Origin: Strobilurus pachycystidiatus
Lineage: Eukaryota; Basidiomycota; Agaricomycetes; Agaricales; Physalacriaceae
Assembly (NCBI GenBank): GCA_019915135.1
Contig: JAHLMK010000002.1
Coordinates: forward strand, 2,666,001 to 2,730,000
Length of the DNA stretch: 64,000 bases
Direction of reading: 5' to 3'
The notes beneath the pieces were generated by a model, which ran no database searches, was not told where the DNA came from, and saw only the letters and a program-made list of their open reading frames with translations. Each line of letters begins with the position of its first letter. The first letter of the stretch is position 1. Position numbers and translations under genes: made by a program. Shown here piece by piece: positions 21,603-31,282 of this stretch.

Positions 21603-21949
21603 TGTTGAAGTTCATCCGGTACGCCACGCGAGCGTACGAACTTACTTACTATAAATAGATTACAGCGCCACCATAGGTAGCTATACAGTTATGACTCGCT
21701 CTCGATCGCTGTGCGATCGCTTACTTATCTTCGATTATTTTCCTTTCGATACCTCAGTCGTTCCACCATCGCTGTGCACGTCTGAGGTATGTCTCCCTAC
21801 TCGATACACACGGACTATTACTTATTCCCTACATAGAAAGCTACTTATACTTTCTCTCTGTTCTTAGGTATGCGTAGGGACTATATACAGTCGTTCCACC
21901 ATCGCTGTGCACGTCTGAGAAAGCTACTTATACTTTCTCTCTGTTCTTA
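21603..21949 (+). repeat. right LTR of copia element
   Basis: 347 bp, identical by eye to the left LTR and preceded by the polypurine tract GTGGGGGAG. Confidence 0.93.
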
Positions 21950-21954
21950 ATTGG

Positions 21955-22386
21955 GTACATCTATTCTCCGGGGCGCCCGCAATGTGCACTTTTGAACTGT
22001 TACATAGGTCTACGCCTTGCAAATGAACGCTATTGGCCGTGCCCTAGGCGGGACAAATGATTACCTACGCGCGACACCTTCAGGACAAATGCTTGACACG
22101 GAAGGAGAAGAGGGAAGCTTTTGTCTCTGCACGCTCTGGTACGTGTCATTTCCCTCAGGCTGTCTTCTTACTACAAATGTCTACTGGGTACCGCAGGAGT
22201 GTAGAGGCGCTCACTCGGGCGGTTCGGTATGACAATCAAAGCTGCTAAAAGCAGTTGCAATCGTCGGTCAGGACATCCGTCCTAGGATTGTGACTCTAAC
22301 TCACGACGTCAATATCTCAACCGCATGGGATTGTGCATTGGAGCAGTCTTTGAAGCAGTGGAAGGGTCTGAAGCGTGAGCAGAACT
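21955..22386 (+). pseudogene. possible 3' exons of a broken host gene
   Basis: Short coding-looking pieces occur in different frames: ARHLQDKCLTRKEKREAFVSA near 22065-22130, and a segment ending at 22386 that reads VGQDIRPRIVTLTHDVN followed by LKQWKGLKREQN. Plausible splice signals lie between them (GTACGT near 22139, CAG near 22195), but no clean joined frame was found. They may be the far end of the locus split by the two upstream retrotransposons. Family unrecognised. Confidence 0.3.
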
Positions 22387-22724
22387 GATCTCGATTCAAT
22401 CTCGACTGCATTCAAAAGCCATTTCGTTAGGCTGAGGTACGGTACGCCGCTCAAGTCACCGTGATCAACACTGCCAAGATTCTTTGACCTTGACCTTCTA
22501 CGTATCAGGTATGTCACACTGCTCTCTGCGTCGGCCTATGTCGCATTGAATGAAGAGATAATCATACAGAGCTTCTCCATGTGAGCGCCAAATATCTGAT
22601 CATCTAGGTTACTTCATGTTTCGCGGCTACTAATTAATCCGAGTCTACTTGATGATAACAAACATATCGTAGTTGCGCACGTTGCGAACAAGGCGACGAC
22701 TCTCTGAGTGAGTTCAAACAGGAA
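22387..22724. other. intergenic
   Basis: No gene or repeat recognised. It lies between the remnant exons and the stop of the DUF6593-like gene. Confidence 0.4.
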
Positions 22725-24322
22725 TCAATCTATACGTCTTCCAGACTGAGATACCACGGCAGCAACGACGCAGAACTCCAGAAGGCCGATTTGGACGGCG
22801 CTGGATGTCAGCTCAAGGGTGACCACGCTCTCGCTACGCGCCACCCTCGCACAGGGAAAGGGAGGCGTGGTTCCATGAGTTGCCACATAGAGCTGCCAGC
22901 GCAAAGGCAGACAATGAGATGAGAACTTGGCGACATGTGAAGGATCCATACGGTGATTGTGCCTTTTTGAGGTACCCAACAGTACCATCGACCGCGAGCT
23001 GCCATAGCGCGCTGTCTGAAAACCATGAGGGGTGTCAGACGTGTAAAGAAGCTGTGTCACGTACGTGCGGGTGGTATTCAAAGACAGCCAAGAAGAAACG
23101 CATTGTCTCTCATCAAGACCGGGTATCTCAACGATGGGCTTGGTCGCCCATTCGATGACTGCAAAGTTGGTCCCTTGGGCATCCCGAAACAGCGTAGCAT
23201 CTTGTTACGACCTGATCCCGCCGTGACAAGGACTCGCTCACGATGGCGCGTCTCTACCCTCCGACCGTGGCTTTCCTGCGGGCACAACACACATATCTCC
23301 GGGACGCGTCCGTCCGGTCGCTTGGGAGGGATCACGGAGGACCTCGACGGATGCCCCTCCGTATCGCCCAGAGAGTGAACACCCAGGAGACCCCGTCTCC
23401 TGGTGTCGCGCGATTCATCGGACCCGGTCCGAGATGTGGCGCATTGGGATCCTTCGTTCGAGGAGTGGGGGGCAATACCGGAGTTACCGAGGGAGGGCAT
23501 GGGGGGAGCCCTTGCTCAGAGGGAGTCAGAGTATCCGGCAAGAGAATGCGGAAGGAAACTTGATAAGGACAAAGTCTGGCTATCTACTACAAAGAGCGTC
23601 TGTATTTATACGTCGACCTCGTTGATGAGTAACTCTTCTTCTCGAAGGTTCCGTCGGGAGCGATGTGCTGCGGTAGCGCATGGTACTTTTGATCGAGCAA
23701 GGAAGGCGCGCTAGATCGAGCACCGCTGATTGGACGATGGGCGGGATAAGGCGGGATGAAGCGGGATAGGGCGGGATGGGGCGGGCCGTTGCCCATGCCA
23801 TACGGGACTGATCAGAAGATAGCGATCATTGAGTCATTCCTTGACCCAATGGGGCGTCGCTCGTACGGAGTGGCGGGAATCGGGGGGACGGCCGACGGAT
23901 GTGACGTTGGTCCGGCTAGCGAGGCGCGGCGAGGCGCGTAGGGATCTGATTGCATCCCATCGGCAACTCCCGTGATGGCGCGACATGTTCTTCGGGATAA
24001 GCTTTCTCCTATGTGGCGCACCCAATCTATAGTTCGTGCGCGATCTCGTGACAGGTCCACGACCGAGTCATGACACATCTCGAGAGCGGTCGTTAGTAAC
24101 GAAGAAAAACTCCTTGTTGTGCGGTCCGACAACCGTAGAATTGAGGATAGTCGACTTGTAAGTGAAGACAAATTGAAAAATCGTTTCTGGGGCAGGACTG
24201 GAGGAGAAAGGGAGGGCTCCGAAGATGGAAGCAGGCGGAGGATTGGAGGGTGTCCAAGCGCCGTTATTGATGGATTTCTGATTGTCGGGATTGAACCAAC
24301 CTCCCTGTGCGTAGGGGTTCAT
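22725..24322 (-). pseudogene. DUF6593-like gene split by a solo LTR
   Basis: Starts at MNPYAQGGWFNPDN (24322). Coding continues in one frame to the target site at 24076-24080 and resumes at 23202 (...RDATLFRDAQGTNFAVIEW). Two introns follow, 23016-23064 (GTACGT...TTTCAG) and 22893-22951, and the gene ends GLLEFCVVAAVV... at 22725. Family-like features include FTYKSTILNSTVVGP, WYCWVPQKGTIT and the hydrophobic C-terminus. The assignment is from pattern memory of this mushroom family; function is unknown. With the solo LTR spliced out conceptually the frame is uninterrupted, so the gene was intact before insertion. As it stands it would make a truncated protein. Confidence 0.7.
23203..24075 (-). 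repeat. solo LTR of the 4.44-kb element family
   Basis: On the plus strand it begins TGTTACGACC and ends TCATGACA, the reverse complement of the LTR ends at 11896-12744. It is flanked by the target-site duplication CATCT (23198-23202, 24076-24080). A reversed TATA box (TATAAATACAG) is kept near 23590-23605. The middle has diverged and carries GGCGGGAT-type repeats (23733-23785). It arose by recombination between the LTRs of an older insertion. Confidence 0.9.
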
Positions 24323-25307
24323 AGTGTGAGAGGTCGGAGGACTGCAGGAGACTGAGAGCTCTGAGCTGATGCAATGAGATTGCAACTCACCATCCTTTAT
24401 AGAAAACGGGCGTATTGAAGAGTTCCCGACGAAGAAGAGTGCCACACATTCGCGCGCAGCACAAAGCAGAAACAACAACACGCCGTAAAACAAGTCGGCG
24501 AGCCCAGACAGCTGGATTCGGACACAGAATCGGGCCAGGTTTGCAAGATATGAGGAGGCCCGGGGGCGTAAATGAGATGACTTCTTGTGGACCGTAGCCA
24601 GAGATTCGCGCTCTGAACTGGTTTCGAACAAGCTCGCCGTTATGCTCATTTTTGGGGTCCTCTGCCGTCATCAGTGTTTGCTGCCTGAATTGTGTCATGG
24701 ACGGAGGCCTCCCGACCCCTCCACAGGTTTTCAGTAGAGCGCTGTAAGTTGCCCAGAATGGATCATTGCTCCTGTCTCAAATTGGCATTCATGTAGACTG
24801 ACCACTGCCAGGACGACAGTGCGCGGCACAGTAATGGCTTTGAATCGACATACCTCCATGTCGCGTGGCGAGTTGGGCTGAGAACATATCCGCGGACTTG
24901 CGAGGGCTTAGAGACGGCATTGAGCGCAAAATTTGTACGCCCAGAGTGCCACCATCAGAGAACGGCAGGTTTCACGGTGATCTCGGTCGACGCGCCAGTG
25001 AGTGCATTCTTAGCAAAAACAACGAGATGTGTCTGATACAATAAGACGGAAGTTACCCGGATAATACACCACAGCGATATGGACAGATAGACAGATAGAC
25101 ACAGAAATGACACGAGATTAACAATTCAGCAGTCCAGTCCGAGATAGATAGAGATAAAGTAAACAGAGACAAGTAGATAGATATGTATGCTACAAAAGGA
25201 GAAGGGTAGAGCGACGATGGAGTCCGGACCACACCCAAGAAACACCAGCTCCACGCAACCCAACGAGCAATGACTCGTCCCGATCCCACCGCCCAACACA
25301 TCCACCA
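24323..25307. other. intergenic with GATA-rich simple repeat
   Basis: Upstream of the DUF6593-like gene and downstream of C1. Contains an imperfect GATA/GACA microsatellite (25077-25185). No gene recognised. Confidence 0.4.
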
Positions 25308-25485
25308 ATGCCCAACGACGGCGAATCAACAAGTAGGAAACAACCCCCGCCGCGTGGCGAGGGCACTTTCATCTATCTTTAATCGTACGTCATGGGAACT
25401 CAGCAGTCAAAGCACATATCGGTAGTCGTCGCGAGACGCCCCGTGCCACTGCATCCTGTTCCTGTCGTCGGGGTGGTGTGAAGTC
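25308..25485 (-). repeat. hairpin repeat copy 1 (downstream of C1)
   Basis: First of four related units, each about 170 bp. The hairpin is at 25344-25363, with loop GCGT. On the minus strand the stem forms with one G-T wobble. Flanking words shared with the other copies: CAAGTAGGAAACAACC and ATCTATCTTTAATCG. Confidence 0.8.
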
Positions 25486-25510
25486 GGAGAGGTCTTGATT
25501 TAGGCGGGAT

Positions 25511-25710
25511 CAAACCCGAACGACGGCAAATCGACAAGTAGGAAACAACCCCCGCCGTGTGGCGAGAGCGCTTTCGTCTATCTTTAATCGTAAGCCATGG
25601 AACCTGGAGCAGAGCGACTGGCCGGCACATGATGGTAGTCGTCGTGAGACGCTCCGTGCCGCGTCGTGCAGTCTGCTTCCTAGTCCTGTCGTCGGGTACT
25701 GGGAGTCGGG
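25511..25710 (-). repeat. hairpin repeat copy 2 (downstream of C1)
   Basis: Hairpin at 25549-25568, loop GTGT. On the minus strand the stem forms with two G-T wobbles, while on the plus strand these are C-A mismatches. It begins about 70 bp downstream of the C1 stop. Confidence 0.8.
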
Positions 25711-25779
25711 AGTTAAGAGTCGTGGGTTCCAGGGGGTAGTCGTGAGTCGGAAAGGGGCGATGAAGGGAAACCCTGGTCA

Positions 25780-27473
25780 TTATAGACCCCGCTTGGGCAG
25801 TGCCTTCAAAGTTCGAGTAGCGCGCTCAGCCGCAGTGGCTGAATTTACGCTCCAATTCCCCTCGAAGCTTGGATCAAATATCACTGCAGGCTGCGAAAGG
25901 CAGGAGGGGGCCGGGTCAAAAAAGCGAGGGAACTCAGTGACCCGAGTACGGTACGACTGAGATGGGGCGGCTGCAGACGAAGACACCTGTTGGGAGTAGC
26001 CCTCCACGAAAGAGGGGTTCTTCGAAGCCTTGGGCTCGGACTTGGAAGTAGTACCAGTGCGTGATTTGGCGGACAAGCCGGGAATCTCGTCGTCAACCGC
26101 AGCAGCATATTCCAAGAGGACATTTGAGATCGATGCCTCTGCAGCTGGTGGTGCGGCTGGGGAAGGTGGTGAAGAATGTACTGCGGCGGGTGGCGGAGGT
26201 GCTGAAGGGTACGCTGCACCGGATGGGGGAGGCGCTGAGGAGTAAGCCACAGCGGCTGACTCCGTGGCTATCGCATCCATCGAGTTGTCCTGTTCGGGGT
26301 TCTGAGTGGCAGCGAATGGGAAGAATTCTGCGGACGAGGACGGGAACGATGGCGCCGACTGCGAGAACGAGTTGACGATGGGTCGCTCGTAATGCTCGAA
26401 TTGGTAGGGCGAGCTGTCAAGTTGTCGTTGTAGAGAGTCAATGATATTGCTCTGGCGACGAATAGTGTTGTTGCTCGTGGCGAGGTCGAGTTTCGCAGTC
26501 TGGAGGTCAGCCTTGAGGCGAGTCTCCTCCTCATGATGAGCAGCGACGGCCTCCTGAAATGCGACCCTTTGAGAAGCCATCTGAACACAAGATGTTTAGC
26601 CACCGACAGATACAAGGAAGAGAAAAGTTCACGCACCATCAGGCGTTCCCTCACAAGTTTCGCCTCATCATCTTCGACAGCCTTACGTTCGTCGGCGAGG
26701 ATAGCACGCTCTCTCTGCGAACAGTTTCGGACATAGTCCATGTGCTCCGACTGGAGCAATGCTTTGAGATCCTTGAGGTCCCGGTGGCCTTTGGCAACTG
26801 CGGCGTCGCGAGCAACTTCGGCTGTCTTCCGAAGCTGTTCCTCCCACGCCAAAGCCTCTGTCGTGTCGTTCAGAGCCATCTGCGTGGTCGCAAGTTGGGC
26901 CTGGAGATCCTGCGCGTTCTTCTTCAGGTCCGCCACCTGTCTCTCCAACTCAGCACAGCGGCATGGGGCAGCAGGTGAGGGCACTCTTGGTGAAGGCGTA
27001 GGTTTGTTCGAAGCCGGCGTCGAGGCGAGCTTGGGCGGTGTGTAGGGCTTTGATGGGATGACCATCTCGGAGCGACCATTGTTGTTGTGACGGGGAGGAG
27101 CAGTCCTCTCAGTGAAGGTGCGCTGGCGCTTAGCTGGTGGCTCGGTCGCGGGCTGGGGTGACGGGGCACGACGCTTGGGAATGGGGAGGAGATAGGTGGC
27201 CGTGAAGCCAGGAGGCGGGTCTTCGGAGACGTGGCGACGACCGTTGGGTACAGGGACAATTGCACGGGAGGGAGGGAGCGAAGTAGACGCGCTCGAGGGC
27301 GATGAACTTGACGTGGCTGACACGCGACTTGCAGGGCGCGCCTGTTGCGAGTGAGATTAGATCAAGAGAGAGTATTGGCAACTCACCATTGTAAATCCTA
27401 AGAATCGTGCAACAGCATCGTACGGGCAAGGGCAAATGCGCTTGTTCTCTGGGAGCGTGCGTTTGGCAGGCAT
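25780..27473 (-). CDS. gene C1: coiled-coil, Pro/Ser-rich protein
   Basis: Three exons: 27387-27473, 26637-27341, 25780-26580, with introns of 45 and 56 bp. The first exon encodes a basic start (MPAKRTLPENKR), then a Pro/Ser-rich region with VSEDPPPGF. A Lys/Arg-rich patch (PAKRQR) follows, then a coiled coil (CAELERQVADLKK through ERLM) that continues into exon 3. The C-terminal half is Ala/Pro-rich. The coiled coil and basic patch would fit a nuclear or scaffold protein, but no domain is recognised. C2 is a paralogue with the same intron positions, and exon 3 begins with ATG in both. C3 is a scrambled relative. Confidence 0.75.
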
Positions 27474-27539
27474 AGCGAATTATAGCTGGGGAGGAGAGCA
27501 CGATGGTGGTAAGAGCAGAGGATGATTATGACGCTGTGT

Positions 27540-27870
27540 GCCATTCAGGTGGCCTTTTTCAACTAAAAAGTCACGGCGCATTGTTCGAGCAAAGCGCACT
27601 CGAGTCACTTGATGGCGGTCAAAGTTGTCCTCGTGCCTCGGTTCAAGCGCTGTCCCTCAAGGCAGCGGAGGCCAGCTGGATTCTGCAGCAGAATGTACAT
27701 CGTTTTCTGGCAGAGGTGTTGTCGCTGTGGACGACGATGAGCAAGATAGCAGATGGAGGCGGGACGAAAGAGACGGCGGCAAATGCCGACCTCAACCGAA
27801 TTGGGAAGAGCGCCGAACGTTGTTCCCTTTGTTGTTCCCGAACAGCATCCAAGGTCCATATCTAGTAATC
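27540..27870. promoter_or_regulatory. upstream block shared by C1 and C2
   Basis: Matches 32700-32965 upstream of C2 with differences. Shared words include CGCGCATTGTTC/CGGCGCATTGTTC, ACGACGATGAGCA and a GGCGGCAARTGCCGAC motif followed by a CCGNATTGGGA motif. It covers the likely promoter of each gene. Confidence 0.6.
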
Positions 27871-28287
27871 TATTGTGCGATATTCTCGTCCTTTGTTAAC
27901 GCCACAATTTCTGGAAATGGGCGGTAATGGCCGAAAGACTGTAAATGTCCGTCCCTCGCTTGACATGACGCGCCACTATTGCTCGACTCGGGCTCCAGCA
28001 CTGAGATTTCTCATTCGAATCCCTTCATGAGTATGAGAAAAAAGCTTGGATTGGCACATGCTATTGCTATAGCGCACATGTAGTAGACTTCTGAACATAG
28101 TTTGAATCATATAAATTATCCCCAGAATCCCAGTCCGGAGATCTTTACGTGGTCTGCAAAACAATACATCTAGTACTACTATGTTTTCATAGGAAAGTTG
28201 TGGTAGTTTGACGTGGTTACCCTATGTGACACGACACATAAGAGTAGCATATCACTGGCTAGACTAGTTCGCGAGAACAGTAGTAAA
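27871..28287. other. intergenic
   Basis: Between the C1 upstream block and the stop of the first F-box gene. Nothing recognised. Confidence 0.4.
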
Positions 28288-29928
28288 TCAGACGAGACAG
28301 AGATCGTCTAGGGGAATGTTGCACTCGACTTTCAGTGCACTGAGAATGTCCCTCCATCGGTCGTTCTTCAGAAGATATATCCAGCGGGGTACGCGGAGCC
28401 TCTCCAAATAGATACGATCCGATAGACCGGAGGGAGATGGACTGTGATGCGCTGCTACGTCCGGGCCACCGAAACCATCCGCCAGTCGCTCGTTTGCGTG
28501 ACGCGACTCAAGCACGACCCAGATATCATCAAGGAGATTTGCGTCCACGCGACACTCGCTGAAGTCAAGGACGCGAAGTGACGGCAATATGGATGTGGTA
28601 GGTGTCGTGTAGCTGAGACCTTTGACAAAGTCGGGAGTCAGTTTGTCGCCGAACACGATCAGCTCTTCGATGCAGGGTATATGGAAAAGGAATGTCAGGA
28701 AGCTCTTTGTGTTATCGGCGTGCCCATTCATGTTACTCCGAATACTGAGTTTCGTCAGTCTGCATGGAGAGATGGCAAAGGTGGGGTAATGCGTCGACCG
28801 CGAACCTGCCTGGAAAGTCAAGTTCAGAGTAGATAATGAAGCCATTTCTAGTGCTTCGAAGCACTCCTTCAGACAAGAAGGTCGAGCCGCCTCCATCTCC
28901 TCCAGAGAAAGCTCGGATAGAGCGGAGAGGGTGGCGCGCTTTGTGACGGCCGGATATCTGGGACCAATCCTCTGTGTCAACTTTTGGAGGAGGGTTATCT
29001 GTCCCAGGGGTGAAATATCGCTGTCCCAGAAAGCGTTGACGAGGGTGAGTTGTCGGATTCGGGACCAAGGAAGGTTGTGGTGCGAAAGGGTGTAAGATCC
29101 GTTGGCTTGAAAGTGCTGGAGAGATGGCGTGGACATGAAAGCATCCGACCGTGCTGTGTCATCCGTGCCCAACGTCGCAAGGTGGAGCTCATGAAGGAGG
29201 GGAAAGGGGAGCAACTTGAGACACTGGATAGAGGAGAGGGTGCATCTGACCCGTAAGCGCCGCCACCGCGAAGCGCTTGCCTCTAGGAGAGAAGCAATAG
29301 GATGATTCGGAAGTGTTGTGGAGGTATCCCGAATATAAACATCGAGGGGGAGGTTATTTGACCTCTCCAAATGAAGGTAAGTTTTATAGATGATCTGACC
29401 AGGGGAGAGATGTCCTTTGTATTCGCTGAAGTTGAGCGCCAAGTATGTCCAGAGGGAAGGAGACGAGATAACCATATCCCTCCATCGATGGCAGACATGC
29501 GAGAGAAGCCAAGAGCCCGCCCGATGGTCGAGGGTGCTCTTAACGACAGAGCCGACTGGTTCATCCATAGGCCATGATGGGACGCAATGCCGAAATATGT
29601 CCCCGAGGACTTTCGAAGGGAGTGAGCGCATGGGATGGATGAGGGATTGAGCATCTGAAAGGGCGCGCTCGGCGTCCTGACGGGCGTGCTTGAGATGCTC
29701 CAGTGTTTCCTGGGCCCGAGCAATCTTGTCGTCAATGTCGGCAAGGGTGGCTGGAGAATCTTTTACGACTTGCTTATATTCGGAGAGTTCCCTCTCAAGC
29801 GGCGGCTCATTCCGTCGCAGGAGCTCTTCGACGCGTGGCGTCCGTTTCCGAGCAGGTTCCGTTAGGGTCAAGGAGGTGCATGTCGGGCACGTCGACGGGG
29901 TCGGGGAAGAGAGGAATGTATCGCCCAT
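28288..29928 (-). CDS. F-box/leucine-rich protein 1
   Basis: 546 residues in one exon. The N-terminus has a CxxC motif (CPTC), then a coiled coil (about 45-95, LADIDDKIARAQETLEHL). The F-box follows near 100-155 (LPSKVLGDIFRHCVP... VCHRWRDMVISSPSLW) and then degenerate leucine-rich repeats. F-box proteins link substrates to SCF ubiquitin ligases through Skp1. This architecture is strongly expanded in Agaricomycetes; the substrate is unknown. Two similar genes lie at 33.0 and 39.3 kb. Confidence 0.88.
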   Translation of the reverse strand: MGDTFLSSPTPSTCPTCTSLTLTEPARKRTPRVEELLRRNEPPLERELSEYKQVVKDSPATLADIDDKIARAQETLEHLKHARQDAERALSDAQSLIHPMRSLPSKVLGDIFRHCVPSWPMDEPVGSVVKSTLDHRAGSWLLSHVCHRWRDMVISSPSLWTYLALNFSEYKGHLSPGQIIYKTYLHLERSNNLPLDVYIRDTSTTLPNHPIASLLEASASRWRRLRVRCTLSSIQCLKLLPFPLLHELHLATLGTDDTARSDAFMSTPSLQHFQANGSYTLSHHNLPWSRIRQLTLVNAFWDSDISPLGQITLLQKLTQRIGPRYPAVTKRATLSALSELSLEEMEAARPSCLKECFEALEMASLSTLNLTFQAGSRSTHYPTFAISPCRLTKLSIRSNMNGHADNTKSFLTFLFHIPCIEELIVFGDKLTPDFVKGLSYTTPTTSILPSLRVLDFSECRVDANLLDDIWVVLESRHANERLADGFGGPDVAAHHSPSPSGLSDRIYLERLRVPRWIYLLKNDRWRDILSALKVECNIPLDDLCLV

Positions 29929-29969
29929 AGAAGGATCTAATCTGGAGGCGCCATTCAGCTTCCAGAGGT

Positions 29970-30338
29970 CTAAACCTGATAAACACCCACAAGCGACGCG
30001 AGAGACAGACAGAGACAGAGGCCCTTGTAATTGCAGCAGGATAATTTACCTAGACGCAAGTTTGTGAGCTTGAAATTTGTCGTTTTTCGGATTTGAAGAA
30101 CCCAACCGACCTGACAAAGACTCTCGCGTAGGTAAAACACGTCTTTTTGTGAAAAGCGACGCTGGGAGCCACGCGCTTGCTGATGGTGAAAGGGAGAGTC
30201 CTGTTTGTGGGTGTTTGTGGACAAATGATTAGCTGCATCGGATATTTCGGCTATACTTACCACCGTCCACAGACCGAAAAATGAGAACAAGGTAGTGCTC
30301 TTCGACAACTTGCCTTCTATATAATGGCCGATGTTCAT
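29970..30338 (-). CDS. possible small gene, unrecognised
   Basis: A 122-codon frame starts at MNIGHYIEGKLSKST. A donor (GTAAGT) and acceptor (AACAG) inside it suggest a 5' exon ending at LFGLWTV-like sequence and a second exon in another frame (SKRVAPSVAFHKKTCF). Neither form is recognised. It may instead be upstream noncoding sequence of F-box gene 1. Confidence 0.25.
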   Translation of the reverse strand: MNIGHYIEGKLSKSTTLFSFFGLWTVVSIAEISDAANHLSTNTHKQDSPFHHQQARGSQRRFSQKDVFYLRESLCQVGWVLQIRKTTNFKLTNLRLGKLSCCNYKGLCLCLSLASLVGVYQV

Positions 30339-30646
30339 TGCGTCGAGTTGGCGCGACGTTGTCGCGTCAAGTCAGAACGGCGAATAGGTTCAAACCTCCA
30401 ATGAGGACAAGAGATAGCAGTAAAATATGTACAGCAACAGTGAGAAAATAAAGATACAGATAGGGAGAGGGAAAGCAGGTACAACAAGTATGTAAGACTC
30501 GTATTTACGAGAGCAGTCCGAGAGATTAACGAGATTCAACAACCAGGCAGCGTGTTCAAGCTGGGGCGTCCTTACCGCGCCACCTCCAATGCCAAGTCCG
30601 ACGGTGACGAACTACCCAACCAGCGAGACCCACCACACCCGACCAA
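30339..30646. other. intergenic
   Basis: Between the F-box 1 upstream region and the hairpin repeats. Nothing recognised. Confidence 0.4.
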
Positions 30647-30809
30647 CACCCAATGACGGCAAATCGACAAGTAGGAAACAACCTCCGCCGTGTGGCGGAG
30701 GCGCTTTCGTCTATCTTTAGTCGTATACCGCGGGAACCTGGCAGCCAAAGCACATATCGGTAGTCGCTCCGTGCCGCTGCGTAGAGTTCCTGTCATTGGA
30801 AGTCGGGCT
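30647..30809 (-). repeat. hairpin repeat copy 3 (downstream of C2)
   Basis: Hairpin at 30682-30701: CCTCCGCC, GTGT loop, GGCGGAGG, an 8-bp perfect stem. Compared with copy 4, two base pairs have changed on both arms. Confidence 0.82.
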
Positions 30810-30813
30810 TCAA

Positions 30814-31000
30814 CCACAAACGACGGCGAATCGACAAGTAGGAAACAACCCTCGCCGTGTGGCGAGGGCGCTTTCGTCTGACTTTAATCGTAAGCCATGG
30901 ACTCGAGGCAGAGCGACTGGCCGGCACATAATGGTAGTCGTCGTGAGACGCTCCGTGCCGCGTCGTGCTACCTGCTTCGAAGTCCTGTCGTTGGGTATGG
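30814..31000 (-). repeat. hairpin repeat copy 4 (downstream of C2)
   Basis: Hairpin at 30849-30868: CCCTCGCC, GTGT loop, GGCGAGGG, an 8-bp perfect stem. Its flanks (CGACTGGCCGGCACAT, GAGACGCTCCGTGCCG) are closest to copy 2, so the pair order was duplicated as a unit. Confidence 0.82.
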
Positions 31001-31282
31001 AAACATGCGAGTCGGGTTTCGAAGGTCCAATCCGGATCGGAAGGAGATGGATTGGAAGGCGAATGGCCAATGGAGGTTGTAAAGGCTGAACAAGGGCAGG
31101 AAGGCGAGAGAAAAGAATGGCTGAGAGATGCAGTCCTTTCGTCGAATATTGTTTTGGGGGTGGAGTAGAGAATCGAGTCTAGAATTAGATAGAGACGAGA
31201 GTGGTGAGATGAGGGGCGGGGGAAACGAAGAGGAGCGTAGAGCGCGCGTCGGGAGGGTCTTCACTACATGCCCGAATCGAAA

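Larger units (their letters stand above)
16744..21949 (+). mobile_element. Ty1/copia LTR retrotransposon, nearly intact
   Basis: Two 347-bp LTRs (16744-17090, 21603-21949), identical by eye, begin TGTTGAAG and end TTCTTA. They are flanked by the target-site duplication ATTGG (16739-16743, 21950-21954). A primer binding site follows the left LTR and the polypurine tract GTGGGGGAG (21594-21602) precedes the right LTR. One long gag-pol frame fills the interior, with integrase before RT, the copia order. A single TAG in gag is the only visible lesion. Confidence 0.95.

Noticed and set aside
25511..25780. Reading the hairpin repeats as a protein (DRRKR.RHTA..VSYLSICR)
   Set aside because: Several copies preserve a similar peptide, but copy 1 has a stop and the substitutions preserve base pairing rather than codons. 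RNA structure explains the pattern better.
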